From contig JYOD01000086.1 of NCBI GenBank assembly GCA_000955785.1, forward strand, positions 36,951-100,950: a DNA stretch of 64,000 nucleotides, read 5' to 3'. Of the stretch, positions 34,645 through 42,877 are shown one piece after another. Numbering within the stretch: position 1 is the stretch's first letter; the number at the start of each line of letters is the position of its first letter. The notes under the pieces were generated by a model. The model had not been told where the DNA came from. It worked only from the letters and a program-made list of their open reading frames with translations, and made no database searches. The DNA comes from Burkholderiaceae bacterium 16 (GTDB lineage Bacteria > Pseudomonadota > Gammaproteobacteria > Burkholderiales > Burkholderiaceae). The position numbers and the translations under genes were made by a program.

Positions 34645-35671
34645 TCAATCCTTTGACAAGACAGATTTGTTCCACGCGGCGCTCGATGCCGACTTCGTGA
34701 TTCGGTAGGACCCGGGGGCGTTTCCTGGCGTACACCACCAAGTGAATGGTTTTGGCGAGATAGCGACGCGTTGTCATGGCGTCGAACTGCGCGCCCGGCG
34801 GCAGCGACTGCTGGAACAGGATCTCGATCGCGTCGAGGGCTTCCTCGGGGCCGTTCGCGTGCACGGTCGTCAGGGTGCCGTCATGGCCGCTGTTCATCGC
34901 GCGGATCAGGTCGTAGGTGTCGTCCCCGCGCGTCTCGCCCAGGATCAGGCGGTCGGGCCGAAAGCGCATCGCCAGCTTGACCAGCAGGCGCGCGGTCAGC
35001 CCGGCCTGCGGATTGGCGACCAAGGGCACGTGATTGGGTCCGGTGATGTTGAGCTCGCGCGCGTCCTCGATGGTGATCACCCGCTCATGCAGCGGCACCT
35101 TGCCGAGAAAGGCATTGGCCAGGGTGGTCTTGCCCGAGGACGTGCCGCCAGCCACCAACACGTTGCGGCCTTGGTGGATGAATAGGTCAATGACCTTGTC
35201 CGCCCGTGCCTTCGTCAGCATCTCGCGGGCGACCAATTTCTCCAGCGTGGGGCGCTTCTCCGGAGGCAAGTGCTTGCGGATCGAGAACGTTGAGCCGTCG
35301 GGAGAGGTGGGCGCGAGCGCGCCGGCAAAGCGCATGCCGTCAACCGTGGCATCCACGATGGCGTCGGCGGAGGACGCCATCGCATCCTTGCGTACCTGTT
35401 TGGCAATGGCCTGGATCGCGATCTGGATCTCGTACTCGGGCAACTTGAGCCCGGTGTTCACAATCTTGCCGTCGTGCTCGATGAAGACGATGCCGCCGGG
35501 ATTGACCATGATCTCGGTGACTGCTTCGTCCCAGAAAAATGGAAGCAGCGGCTTCAGGCTACGGGAGATCGCGTCGGCGATGATGTTGGCTTGGATCATG
35601 CGAACATGATCCCGCGCCGGCTGGGGATTTTGCCGGCGAAAGGTGCACTGAAATGTGCGGGATTCGGGCAT
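34610..35671 (-). CDS. trbB: TrbB/VirB11-like traffic ATPase
   Basis: A 353-residue hexameric ATPase. Walker A is GGTSSGKT (175-182); the Asp box ITIEDARELNI, Walker B-like LILGETRGDD and His box GTLTTVHANG follow. Start at 35671 overlaps the upstream stop as TAATG; an internal ATG at 35599 (MIQANI) fits the family equally well. Confidence 0.92.
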   Translation of the reverse strand: MPESRTFQCTFRRQNPQPARDHVRMIQANIIADAISRSLKPLLPFFWDEAVTEIMVNPGGIVFIEHDGKIVNTGLKLPEYEIQIAIQAIAKQVRKDAMASSADAIVDATVDGMRFAGALAPTSPDGSTFSIRKHLPPEKRPTLEKLVAREMLTKARADKVIDLFIHQGRNVLVAGGTSSGKTTLANAFLGKVPLHERVITIEDARELNITGPNHVPLVANPQAGLTARLLVKLAMRFRPDRLILGETRGDDTYDLIRAMNSGHDGTLTTVHANGPEEALDAIEILFQQSLPPGAQFDAMTTRRYLAKTIHLVVYARKRPRVLPNHEVGIERRVEQICLVKGLNEHGQYILEEV

Positions 35672-36327
35672 TAAGCGCCCGTCTGCAGGTTGGCGGCCAT
35701 GACCCAGATCGCCGCGGCGGTCGCCAGGAAGAAGCCGCCGAGCACCGTCGGCGTCAAGGTCAAGGGAGTGATTGGCACGAACATGGCCAGTCCGACCGCC
35801 AGCAGGACCAAGTGCATGCTGGAGTAGAAGAAGATCGGATTGTGCTGGCCGAAGTCATAGCGCTTCTTGAGCCGCGAACCAATGCCGTCCACGAAGGCGG
35901 GCAAGGCGAAGCCGATGGCGGCGGTAAGGTAGAGCGGACCCAGCGCCAGCACGCGCCAGAGGACGCGATACACCAGCATCCAGAAACCGGCCACCCAGTC
36001 CCGCAACCAGTTGCCGGTCCCCGCCGGGAACGACGACACGCCGCCCGCGAGCGATGGGCCGCCCATGCGCTGCGGCCGCGTGAGCGCGACGCTGCGGTCC
36101 ACCCAGCCCGGCGCGACAAACCAACGGTCGAACTTGGCGTCCGCCCTCATCGTCACCTCTCGGTCCTGGCCGCCCCAGTGGGAGAGGAAGAGCACTTCGG
36201 CCGGCTCGATCTGGAACGCCACGGGGGACATTACGCCAGGCAGGATGAGCAGCGCAATCAGCGGCGCCAGCAGCCACCAGAACAGGATGTGCTGGCTGAA
36301 CTCACTTTTTTCGGCAAAGAGGATCAT
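35671..36327 (-). CDS. DUF4400 integral membrane protein
   Basis: A 218-residue protein with about four membrane spans (LFWWLLAPLIALLILPGVM at the N terminus; three more between 115 and 210). It matches the DUF4400 family found between TraD and the secretion genes of SXT-like and related elements. Role unknown. Translationally coupled to trbB by TAATG. Confidence 0.78.
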   Translation of the reverse strand: MILFAEKSEFSQHILFWWLLAPLIALLILPGVMSPVAFQIEPAEVLFLSHWGGQDREVTMRADAKFDRWFVAPGWVDRSVALTRPQRMGGPSLAGGVSSFPAGTGNWLRDWVAGFWMLVYRVLWRVLALGPLYLTAAIGFALPAFVDGIGSRLKKRYDFGQHNPIFFYSSMHLVLLAVGLAMFVPITPLTLTPTVLGGFFLATAAAIWVMAANLQTGA

Positions 36328-36501
36328 TGGGGCGGCACCTGCCTGACTAGTAACTACGGTCCTGGTATTTCCTGAGCAGCATTGCCGCAGTCGCCGGCGC
36401 CAGGAACTGGCGGGCGGAACGCTCGATGGCCTCGGTCTGGCTTAGCCCGTTGGGACCAGCGGCGTGTATTCGTGTCTTTCCATTTCTTTTCTTCTTTGTA
36501 T
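36328..36501. other. Gap between traD and the DUF4400 gene
   Basis: About 175 bases with no recognisable gene, in an otherwise compact operon. The left part is GC-rich and the right part T-rich on the plus strand (TTTCTTTTCTTC). I found no hairpin or clear promoter; a secondary promoter for the trb genes is possible. Confidence 0.4.
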
Positions 36502-38349
36502 TTAGTCCGCCATCAATGGCAGGCGGCCCTTGTACAACGTGCTGCCGCCAAGAAATGCAAAGTAATGGAGACCGGGCAGTCTGGTCAACAGGTCCGGCGA
36601 GACAAACGGCGCTTCCTTCTCCTCCATGGCCCGGCCGGTGCTACCCCTGAACTCTGTGAACGCGGTGGAGCTTTCGGACGTGTTGGAATAGGACGTTGTC
36701 TGTTTGCGTGCAATGGTCTGGCCAAAGCTCTCGGAGATCCATTTCGCCGTCTCGTAGTCCTTGACACGCAGGCAAATGAGATTGTTGAGGTTCCCCAGCA
36801 TCTGACGGGCCTTCTCCTTCGAGCCCAGCCGGACGATGAAGTCCGCCTCCGTCTGCGTCGCCATGAAGGTCTTGAAGCCGGCCCCGCCGCCCTTGTTCAG
36901 GATCTGGATGGCCTGATCATTGGTCAGTTCCGCGGACTCATCGGCCATGATGTACACGTCGGTCTTGCCGGTGGTGTTGTAGATTTCGCCGGCGACCGAT
37001 GCCAGATCGGCGAAGAACGCACTGCCGATCGCCGAGCCGCGGATGTTATCCGGCAGCGAATTGAGCGCGATATAGACCACGGCGCGCTCGTTGATCATCT
37101 TGCGGGTATCGTAGATCGGACGCTGGTCGGTGATGTCCTCAGGATCCGGCGACAGCATCGCGCCGAGCTCGCCGGAGCCGAGCATCTCGAGGACCGGCTC
37201 CAAGACCTGGATCATCTTCGAGTAGTGCTCCTTCGAGTGCTTCACCATGGCGATCAGGCCGTCGATCGATTCGTCGACATTGCTCGCGTCAAGGACGTAC
37301 TTCTGGATCATGAGTTCCAGGCGGCTAACCGGCTTCCCCGCGCCTCCCTGATTCATATCTCGGTCCCACGAGGGCCCCTCTGCGGCAAAGAAGCGCTGCG
37401 TCAGCAACTGCTCGAGCAGCGGTTCGACGCCCATCTGGACGTAGCGTTTCACCTTCTTGATGTTCGGGCGCACCCCACAGGCCACCATGCCGGACATGAC
37501 CCGATACAACGTTTTCCAGGCAAAAGAACGGAACGTTTCCTGGGCGTCGATGAGGTTGGTGATGCGCGTAGCCGCCTCGCTGATGTCTCCCCAGTTGGCC
37601 AGCAGATTGATGCGAAACGACTTCGATGGGTGCGCCGGGTGAAAGTACAGGAACTTGCGCCCCATCCGCTTGCACTCGGATCGCAACCGCCGCTCCCAAT
37701 CCTGGTCGCCTTTCGGATCCAGCACGAACAGCGTGCTCGCCGGCAGGTCAATGATCTGGGTCGAGATCAGTTCGTAGAGGCGGGTCTTTCCGGCCCGCGT
37801 GGTCCCCACGATCAGGGTATGGCCCGGCAGGGAATCCAGCGGCAGCCGCACGGGGATCTCGGTGGGCTCCATGCCGTGGATCCATGGCACCCCGATCGCG
37901 TCTTCCCGCAACAGCACGGCGTTCGGCGGGGTGATATGGCGGACCACACTCTGCGGCAACCACATGGGCAACGTGCAGATCTCCTCGGGATTGCGGCTCA
38001 GAATCTCGCGCGCGATCTCCGCGTGGCGTTGCCTCCACAGGAAGCCGCTACCTAGCCAAAAGGCGCCCTGCTCCCCGGAATGTGAATCGCGCGGCACGCG
38101 CTGTGCCCGAGAGCGCGTGATAACCTCACGTGCGGGCAGCTTCTCCGCGCGCAGCACCGACAGCGAGATGCGGAATCTATACAGATCGAGCGCATCCTTC
38201 GTCCGCCGCGCGCCGAGTGCCAGACCGAAGGACGCCCCAACCCACCAGAGTGGCGGTTGCGCGGCCGTCAGGAACATCGCCGATCCCGCCCAGACGCCCG
38301 CGGTCGCCACATCGTAGTTCGGGCGGAACATGTCGCGATAGGTTCGCAT
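36502..38349 (-). CDS. traD: TraD-type type IV coupling protein (SXT/MOBH class)
   Basis: A 615-residue coupling ATPase that brings the relaxase-DNA complex to the channel. Two N-terminal hydrophobic stretches (about 18-45) are followed by Walker A GTTRAGKT (182-189) and a Walker B-like VYIMADESAEL (about 455-465), with FKTFMATQTEADFI after it. The sequence style matches TraD of SXT-like systems rather than VirD4/TraG. It shares a base with the TraI-like gene stop, so the two are coupled. Confidence 0.9.
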   Translation of the reverse strand: MRTYRDMFRPNYDVATAGVWAGSAMFLTAAQPPLWWVGASFGLALGARRTKDALDLYRFRISLSVLRAEKLPAREVITRSRAQRVPRDSHSGEQGAFWLGSGFLWRQRHAEIAREILSRNPEEICTLPMWLPQSVVRHITPPNAVLLREDAIGVPWIHGMEPTEIPVRLPLDSLPGHTLIVGTTRAGKTRLYELISTQIIDLPASTLFVLDPKGDQDWERRLRSECKRMGRKFLYFHPAHPSKSFRINLLANWGDISEAATRITNLIDAQETFRSFAWKTLYRVMSGMVACGVRPNIKKVKRYVQMGVEPLLEQLLTQRFFAAEGPSWDRDMNQGGAGKPVSRLELMIQKYVLDASNVDESIDGLIAMVKHSKEHYSKMIQVLEPVLEMLGSGELGAMLSPDPEDITDQRPIYDTRKMINERAVVYIALNSLPDNIRGSAIGSAFFADLASVAGEIYNTTGKTDVYIMADESAELTNDQAIQILNKGGGAGFKTFMATQTEADFIVRLGSKEKARQMLGNLNNLICLRVKDYETAKWISESFGQTIARKQTTSYSNTSESSTAFTEFRGSTGRAMEEKEAPFVSPDLLTRLPGLHYFAFLGGSTLYKGRLPLMAD

Positions 38350-39473
38350 CAGGCCGCCTTTTCGCCAAACACCATGGTGCCGAACGCCGGCACCATGACC
38401 AGGTGCGTGGCGGTCTGGTCCCGGACCAATCCGGCATCCACGAACAGCTTGATGGCCTTATCCTGCGACATCCCGTATCGCATCATGAGCGCCCTCTTCG
38501 GGAAGAAGAACCCCGTCTCCTTCTGGGCACAATCCGCGCGGATCCGCGCCACGTCCTTATCGACGCTGATGGCCTTCATCAGCTCGGTGACCTCCGGACT
38601 CAACGTCGAGGTCCCGGCAGCGGCGATCTGCGTCTCGGCGACGGGCTCCGAAGTCTGCACTGCCGAAGGTGCCGCACTGACGGCAGGGGGGGATGTCGCC
38701 GCAGGCGGAGAAGCCGGCGCCGCGGGGACTTCCGGTAGCGCAAGGATGTCGCGCAGGGATAGGCGCCGCCCGCCAAGCGCATCGATGCGTTTCGCCGTCT
38801 CCTTGGCGTTGATCTCGAACGCCTTGTCCTGCGCCACACGCACCACGCGGCACAACGGCGTCTCCACCGCGATCACCCCACGGACCGGCAGGATCGCATC
38901 GGCGAGCGCCGCGATGACCGATTCCTCGAAATCCGCCCACAGACCCGGCACGAAGAACCGGCCGGCGACCAGCGCAGCAACCATGCGCGAGGGGGCCCGT
39001 GCCGACGGATTCCAGTTGACGGTGTATTCGCGCACCTCGGCGTCCACCAGCGCCTGCGTCAGCGATACCTGGCTCATCGGCGACCACCGCTGGCCAGCCA
39101 CCGTCACGATCATGACCGCCTCGAGAATGGCGGGCACGGAAGCCAGCGCCGCCGCGAATCCGCTGTAGCGGTACTGCGGATCGAGCACCCGCCGCGTCTC
39201 CGCGGTGTGGCCGGGTACGAAGATGGCGATGTCGGCCAGCCGAAACGCCATCAGGCCGCTGATCACGCCGAAGCGCAGCGCACCGCCCCGCTCGCTGTAT
39301 GCATCGCGAGATAAAGGAAGCGACTGCACGCACTCGGCTAGGCGATCCAGTAGGGGCTGAATGTGGCTGTCGAACAGCGCACGGCTGAAGCCCGAGGCGG
39401 AGTGCAGCGTTTCCAGAAGCTCCGCGTCGAGGGTGGCCAGGAGCGCTTCGGGGGCTTGTATTGAGAGTTCCAT
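38349..39473 (-). CDS. TraI_2-like (MOBH) protein lacking the histidine motifs
   Basis: A 374-residue protein with the outline of the MOBH relaxase domain: LPLSRDAYSERGGAL (52-66) matches where relaxases have LPAS..HH...GGLL.H, and FAAALASVPAILE (106-118) matches the ALLHDIGKP motif. The histidines and the HD pair are replaced. The later part (WSPMSQVSLTQALVDAEVRE and onward) also fits the domain. The C-terminal ~80 residues form a winged-helix-like TraI_2_C segment after a Pro/Ala linker. Functional relaxases are longer. It may be a non-catalytic DNA-binding or accessory factor. Start ATG 39473 begins the conserved part. First gene of the transfer operon, next to traD. Confidence 0.72.
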   Translation of the reverse strand: MELSIQAPEALLATLDAELLETLHSASGFSRALFDSHIQPLLDRLAECVQSLPLSRDAYSERGGALRFGVISGLMAFRLADIAIFVPGHTAETRRVLDPQYRYSGFAAALASVPAILEAVMIVTVAGQRWSPMSQVSLTQALVDAEVREYTVNWNPSARAPSRMVAALVAGRFFVPGLWADFEESVIAALADAILPVRGVIAVETPLCRVVRVAQDKAFEINAKETAKRIDALGGRRLSLRDILALPEVPAAPASPPAATSPPAVSAAPSAVQTSEPVAETQIAAAGTSTLSPEVTELMKAISVDKDVARIRADCAQKETGFFFPKRALMMRYGMSQDKAIKLFVDAGLVRDQTATHLVMVPAFGTMVFGEKAA

Positions 39474-39606
39474 GCCCCCAATCCTGACTCGATTTTGGCA
39501 TGTGGTCACGACGATAGGCACACGAAATCGACCGCGACTCGCAGTCGAACTGCACTCGAGCTTGCCAGGTAATGAGCGACCAGCATCGATGGAAATCCGA
39601 CGGATT

Positions 39607-39741
39607 TTGCCCGCAGTGGGCAAGAAATAGCATCGAAAGTCATTGATCTAAAATAATAAAAAAATCATCACGGCCAATTTTGTGCCCTATATTGGCCGAT
39701 TTTCTACAAATTACGGCCAATTTCGAGCACACAATTGGCCG
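39607..39741 (-). promoter_or_regulatory. Composite regulatory module, copy 2, with an extra B box
   Basis: Located between the divergent traI-like and flhDC-like operons. Palindrome A (TTGCCCGCAGTGGGCAA) is at 39607-39623. The core TTTTAGATCAATGACTTTCG (minus strand) ends 10 bases before A. Box B is at 39671-39698 (contains GGCCAATTTTGTGCCC) and a second box with CGGCCAATT/AATTGGCCG half-sites is at 39714-39741. Boxes are 28 bases each and start 43 bases apart. The orientation points toward the transfer operon; the second box is closer to the divergent operon and may serve autoregulation. Confidence 0.82.
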
Positions 39742-39954
39742 TAATTAACAATCAAATTAACGCACTCGATAACGAGGCAAAACGACTTATTCCTCGCTCA
39801 GTGGAATCGCTTAGCGACTAGGCCGTTTTTCCCCACAGTGGTGGGGAGATCTTCGTAAACCGTTTGAAATTCGCTAGCATTCGAAAGTTACTTCGCTTCA
39901 AACATAGTTGACCATAGCCAGGTGACAACCAGACACAGACGTAGGATTTAAATC
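39742..39954. other. Leader region of the flhDC-like operon
   Basis: AT-rich for this window. It holds two small palindromes: TCGCTTAGCGA (39817-39827) and CCCCAC/GTGGGG with a 4-base loop (39831-39846). A possible -35 TTGAAA lies at 39864-39869, but no good -10 was found. Its position beside the relaxase-like gene also makes it a candidate for oriT or other DNA-processing sites, unproven. Confidence 0.4.
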
Positions 39955-40989
39955 ATGAAAAATGATGTTCGATTTGAGCTTCCAGCGGAACTAGATCTTT
40001 CTCCCGATAAAAGGATGAGAATCTATTCTCTTGTCCGAGAAATCATCAACACGCGGGACCGTGCCGCCGACGAATTGAATAGAATGTGCTTGCTTCTCCT
40101 GGAGCTGAAGGACGAAATGGAGGATCACGAATTTACTGAACTCGCCAGAGTCACACTCCAAATCTCCAGAGGATCGCTCTATCGATATCTGAGGACCGGA
40201 GCGTCTGCCCGTACGATGATCAAGGGTATGGAAGATCCACGAAGGTTGCTAACCAACACTACCGCCCGGGCCCTGCAACTCTTGTACGGGGCAGACGAAG
40301 ATGTGCTGAACGAGGTGAGAGAGCGCGCCATGCGCGGCGAGGCGACCAACGAGACGCTCGTGAAGGACTTGATAAACGCCCGGCACAATCTTGAAGAACG
40401 CCTCGATGGCGCAAAAGAGCAGATAGAATCATATGGAAGGCAACTTTCCGAAAAGGATGGTCATATCGCGCAGTTGGAAAAGCAGAGGAACGAAAGTCGG
40501 TTGGCAGAGCTGGAAACTTCAAATGTCGCGACTGAACGCCTGAGTCGCATCGAAACTTTGTCTCGCGACATCTGTGAGCACGAGACGGAACTCGAGCGGC
40601 TACGGGCGGAGCTTGAGCAAGGTCACGTCGTTGAAAAAGTCGTTGTAGTGGAGAAGGTTCCAGACACCTTCCGGAGCATGGAAGACGCGATTGCCGACCG
40701 CAATAGGGAACTTGACCGGGTCACCCAGCAACTCGAGGCCACGGCGCGAAAGCTGGCCGATGCCGAAGCGGAGCGAGTTCTTCTTACGCAAACGCAAGAG
40801 ATTGACGGCGATGTCCTTCAACTGCAATCCGACCTCCAAGGATTCTGTGAGAAGCTCTCGGCAACGTTGTTACTCAAGCATAGCTTTTTCAGTGAACAAG
40901 CCCGGCTCACCGTGCTCCAAATGGGGTCCTACCTACTGGGTCTAACGACGACAATTCAGCAATATTGCAGCAAGGGACAACCGTCTTGA
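39955..40989 (+). CDS. Coiled-coil DNA-binding-like protein heading the flhDC-like operon
   Basis: A 344-residue protein. Residues about 20-130 are helical and include LARVTLQISRGSLYRYLRTG, which looks like a helix-turn-helix. Residues about 140-285 are a long coiled coil rich in Glu, Leu and Arg (e.g. HETELERLRAELEQ). The C terminus is a short hydrophobic helix. The layout resembles KfrA-like plasmid proteins, though I see no clear KfrA signature. Its stop overlaps the FlhD-like start (TTGA), so the products probably act together. It is divergent from the transfer operon. Confidence 0.65.
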   Translation: MKNDVRFELPAELDLSPDKRMRIYSLVREIINTRDRAADELNRMCLLLLELKDEMEDHEFTELARVTLQISRGSLYRYLRTGASARTMIKGMEDPRRLLTNTTARALQLLYGADEDVLNEVRERAMRGEATNETLVKDLINARHNLEERLDGAKEQIESYGRQLSEKDGHIAQLEKQRNESRLAELETSNVATERLSRIETLSRDICEHETELERLRAELEQGHVVEKVVVVEKVPDTFRSMEDAIADRNRELDRVTQQLEATARKLADAEAERVLLTQTQEIDGDVLQLQSDLQGFCEKLSATLLLKHSFFSEQARLTVLQMGSYLLGLTTTIQQYCSKGQPS

Positions 40990-41606
40990 AGTCCATCCCT
41001 GATGGCTTTGCCAACATTGCGACGTCCCAGTTGATCCGCGCGGAGATAGTGAAAGTTAACAAGGCGATGACGGCCGCTCTAGTCACCGCCGCTGACGCAG
41101 GAGAGGGATTGGCGCGCGAGGTCACCGGGGTTCCAAGGGAGACGCTTGAACTCCTTTCGAAGTCAGGACCAGGTCAACTGGCGGCCATGAGCGCTGTCGG
41201 ATTTCCGCTTTGGAGCTTTCGGTTTTCGAGCCCAGAATTGGCAAACGAACTCCTTACCGGTCGGAATCACCCTCCCGCAATCACGCTCTCCCAATTAGTT
41301 CGCACAGAGATCCGGAAGACCAATACGGCGCTGATGGCCGCCCTGTTGGCTGCCGCCAATGTTGAGTCGAGTATCTCGCCTGCGATAGTCTGTGTACCGG
41401 GAGCGACACTGGCGATACTCGCAAAGGCAAAGCCAGTGCAGCTAGAAACCCTATGCAGCGGTGGCTTCCGACTTTGGGAGTACCGGTTCGCCACAGTGGA
41501 ATTGACCAGGGCGCTGATTGCTGGCGAAACCGGCTCCACCGGGATCACACATTGTTTTCTGAGCGGGCTGGCTCAACTGCCCCGCGCAAAAGGGCGAGGC
41601 AGTTGA
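40986..41606 (+). CDS. Tandem FlhD-like transcription factor subunit
   Basis: A 206-residue protein with two clear repeats: about 14-91 (SQLIRAEIVKVNKAM... ending ANELLTG) and about 102-179 (SQLVRTEIRKTNTAL... ending TRALIAG). Each looks like one FlhD: an N-terminal dimer helix, a small core (PRETLELLSKSGPGQL) and a closing strand (PLWSFRF / RLWEYRF). FlhD works as a dimer with FlhC, and this chain may be a pre-fused dimer. SetD and AcaD, FlhD-like single-domain proteins, activate transfer of SXT and IncC elements. Start TTG 40986 has AAGGGA 8 bases upstream and overlaps the previous stop. Confidence 0.72.
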   Translation: MKSIPDGFANIATSQLIRAEIVKVNKAMTAALVTAADAGEGLAREVTGVPRETLELLSKSGPGQLAAMSAVGFPLWSFRFSSPELANELLTGRNHPPAITLSQLVRTEIRKTNTALMAALLAAANVESSISPAIVCVPGATLAILAKAKPVQLETLCSGGFRLWEYRFATVELTRALIAGETGSTGITHCFLSGLAQLPRAKGRGS

Positions 41607-41722
41607 GTCGCCCGTTCAACAACTCGTAGCGCACTCTACAAAGGAGAGCGGGACAGGGGCGACGCTACGCGTCGCGCGCTATCCCTTGCCGGCCTGAAGG
41701 CCGTAGTTTCCCGCGCAGACCG

Positions 41723-42280
41723 ATGAAAGAGACACCAGTTAGCCGCATGAGAATTCAGCAAGCGCGGATGCTGTGCTTAATGGGAGCACGAGCAGTCACG
41801 ATCGCAGCCGCCACGGGGATTCGCCCGACAGACGCGCGTGCGATCTATAAGGAAACTCATGGCACCATCTCACCGCCAGGCCAGACGCCTCACTCGCTCG
41901 AGTGGTACTTGGAGCGGCCCGCTCGCCGGCTCCAGGCTAGCCTACTCCTGAAGCTCTACTCTCTCTGCGTCCAGTCCGGTTACTCAACACAGCAAGCGTT
42001 CATCGCAGCGTATGACGTCTACTGGAATATCTACGGGACCGCCGATACCAGCAAGCGGCAGCAGTCGGAGAGACTGATTGATCCCGAGCGAGGATTCTAC
42101 TTGGTGAAGCGGTCTGGTAATTTCGGCGCGTTGAGCGCACCAGGCGTAGGCGAGGCTATCGCCCCACTACCTTGCCGATCCTGCGGCCTGGAGATCCTGG
42201 CTCCGGCACACGAGGCCGCTTTTGTCTGCCCGCAATGCGCATCCGGATTCCAAAATCCCGGCCATCGCTTGTGCGCATGA
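41723..42280 (+). CDS. FlhC-like transcriptional activator (SetC/AcaC type)
   Basis: A 185-residue protein matching FlhC from end to end: the N-terminal helix (RMRIQQARMLCLMGARAVTI), the RLYKE-type motif (RAIYKETHGTISPPGQTPHS), the long helices (QASLLLKLYSLCVQSGYS) and the C-terminal zinc site with four Cys (151, 154, 169, 172 in CRSC...CPQC). FlhC gives the FlhD-FlhC complex its main DNA contact. It lies 116 bases after the tandem FlhD gene. On conjugative elements such pairs (SetCD, AcaCD) are master activators of transfer genes. The start ATG has a weak ribosome site. Confidence 0.83.
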   Translation: MKETPVSRMRIQQARMLCLMGARAVTIAAATGIRPTDARAIYKETHGTISPPGQTPHSLEWYLERPARRLQASLLLKLYSLCVQSGYSTQQAFIAAYDVYWNIYGTADTSKRQQSERLIDPERGFYLVKRSGNFGALSAPGVGEAIAPLPCRSCGLEILAPAHEAAFVCPQCASGFQNPGHRLCA

Positions 42281-42337
42281 GACTAAACGACTTGACGCCG
42301 GAGACAACATGCTCCGGCGGAGCGCCCTGCTGATCGC

Positions 42338-42877
42338 TCATTGCCGTCGATTGGCTCCTAAACGCCATACCCTGTCCCGGCATGCATCGAGGCCAGCGCT
42401 GTTGTCAAATCTCTCGATTCGCGCGCCCGCGGCTTCGATGACGCTCGGCAGTTCGAAATCACGTGCCGATGCGCCGCCAGCCACCCACGCGCGCGCGGAT
42501 TGCCCCGCCCTCGTCTTGAGCCGATCCAGGCGCAATTCGTCTGGCGCGGTGACACTGATAATCCGCCAGCTCGGGTCCAGCAATGCCAGATGCGACGGGC
42601 TGGACGGAAGGCCGTCGATCACGACTCGCTCCCGAGTTTGCGCCAATTCGATAACCCCTGCCGCCACCAGGTCGGGCAATGGGCGGCCCGGGTCAGCGTC
42701 TCGCAGCGTCAGGAGTAACCGGATTGGAATGTCGCTCGGCAGCATCCCCTTCCGCGCAAGGCGCCGCAGGGTCCCCATGCTAAGGTGCCAAAATCCATGG
42801 TCGGCCAGCATCCGCCCGATCGTGCTCTTGCCAACGCCGTGCGGCCCGATCAGGCAGAATCGGTGAATGTTGCTCAC
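42338..42877 (-). CDS. Small P-loop kinase-like NTPase
   Basis: A 179-residue protein resembling adenylate or nucleoside kinases. Walker A is GPHGVGKST (about 11-19); a lid-like Arg-rich region (LRLDRLKTRAGQSARAW) and the DGLPSSPS segment are also kinase-like. The substrate cannot be told. Start GTG 42877 overlaps the previous stop as GTGA. Last gene of the minus-strand traB operon; such a kinase is unexpected in a transfer operon. Confidence 0.7.
   Translation of the reverse strand: MSNIHRFCLIGPHGVGKSTIGRMLADHGFWHLSMGTLRRLARKGMLPSDIPIRLLLTLRDADPGRPLPDLVAAGVIELAQTRERVVIDGLPSSPSHLALLDPSWRIISVTAPDELRLDRLKTRAGQSARAWVAGGASARDFELPSVIEAAGARIERFDNSAGLDACRDRVWRLGANRRQ

Noticed and set aside
39742..39954. 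oriT or replication origin
   Set aside because: Position and AT content are suggestive, but no nic-site consensus, iterons or DnaA boxes could be identified.
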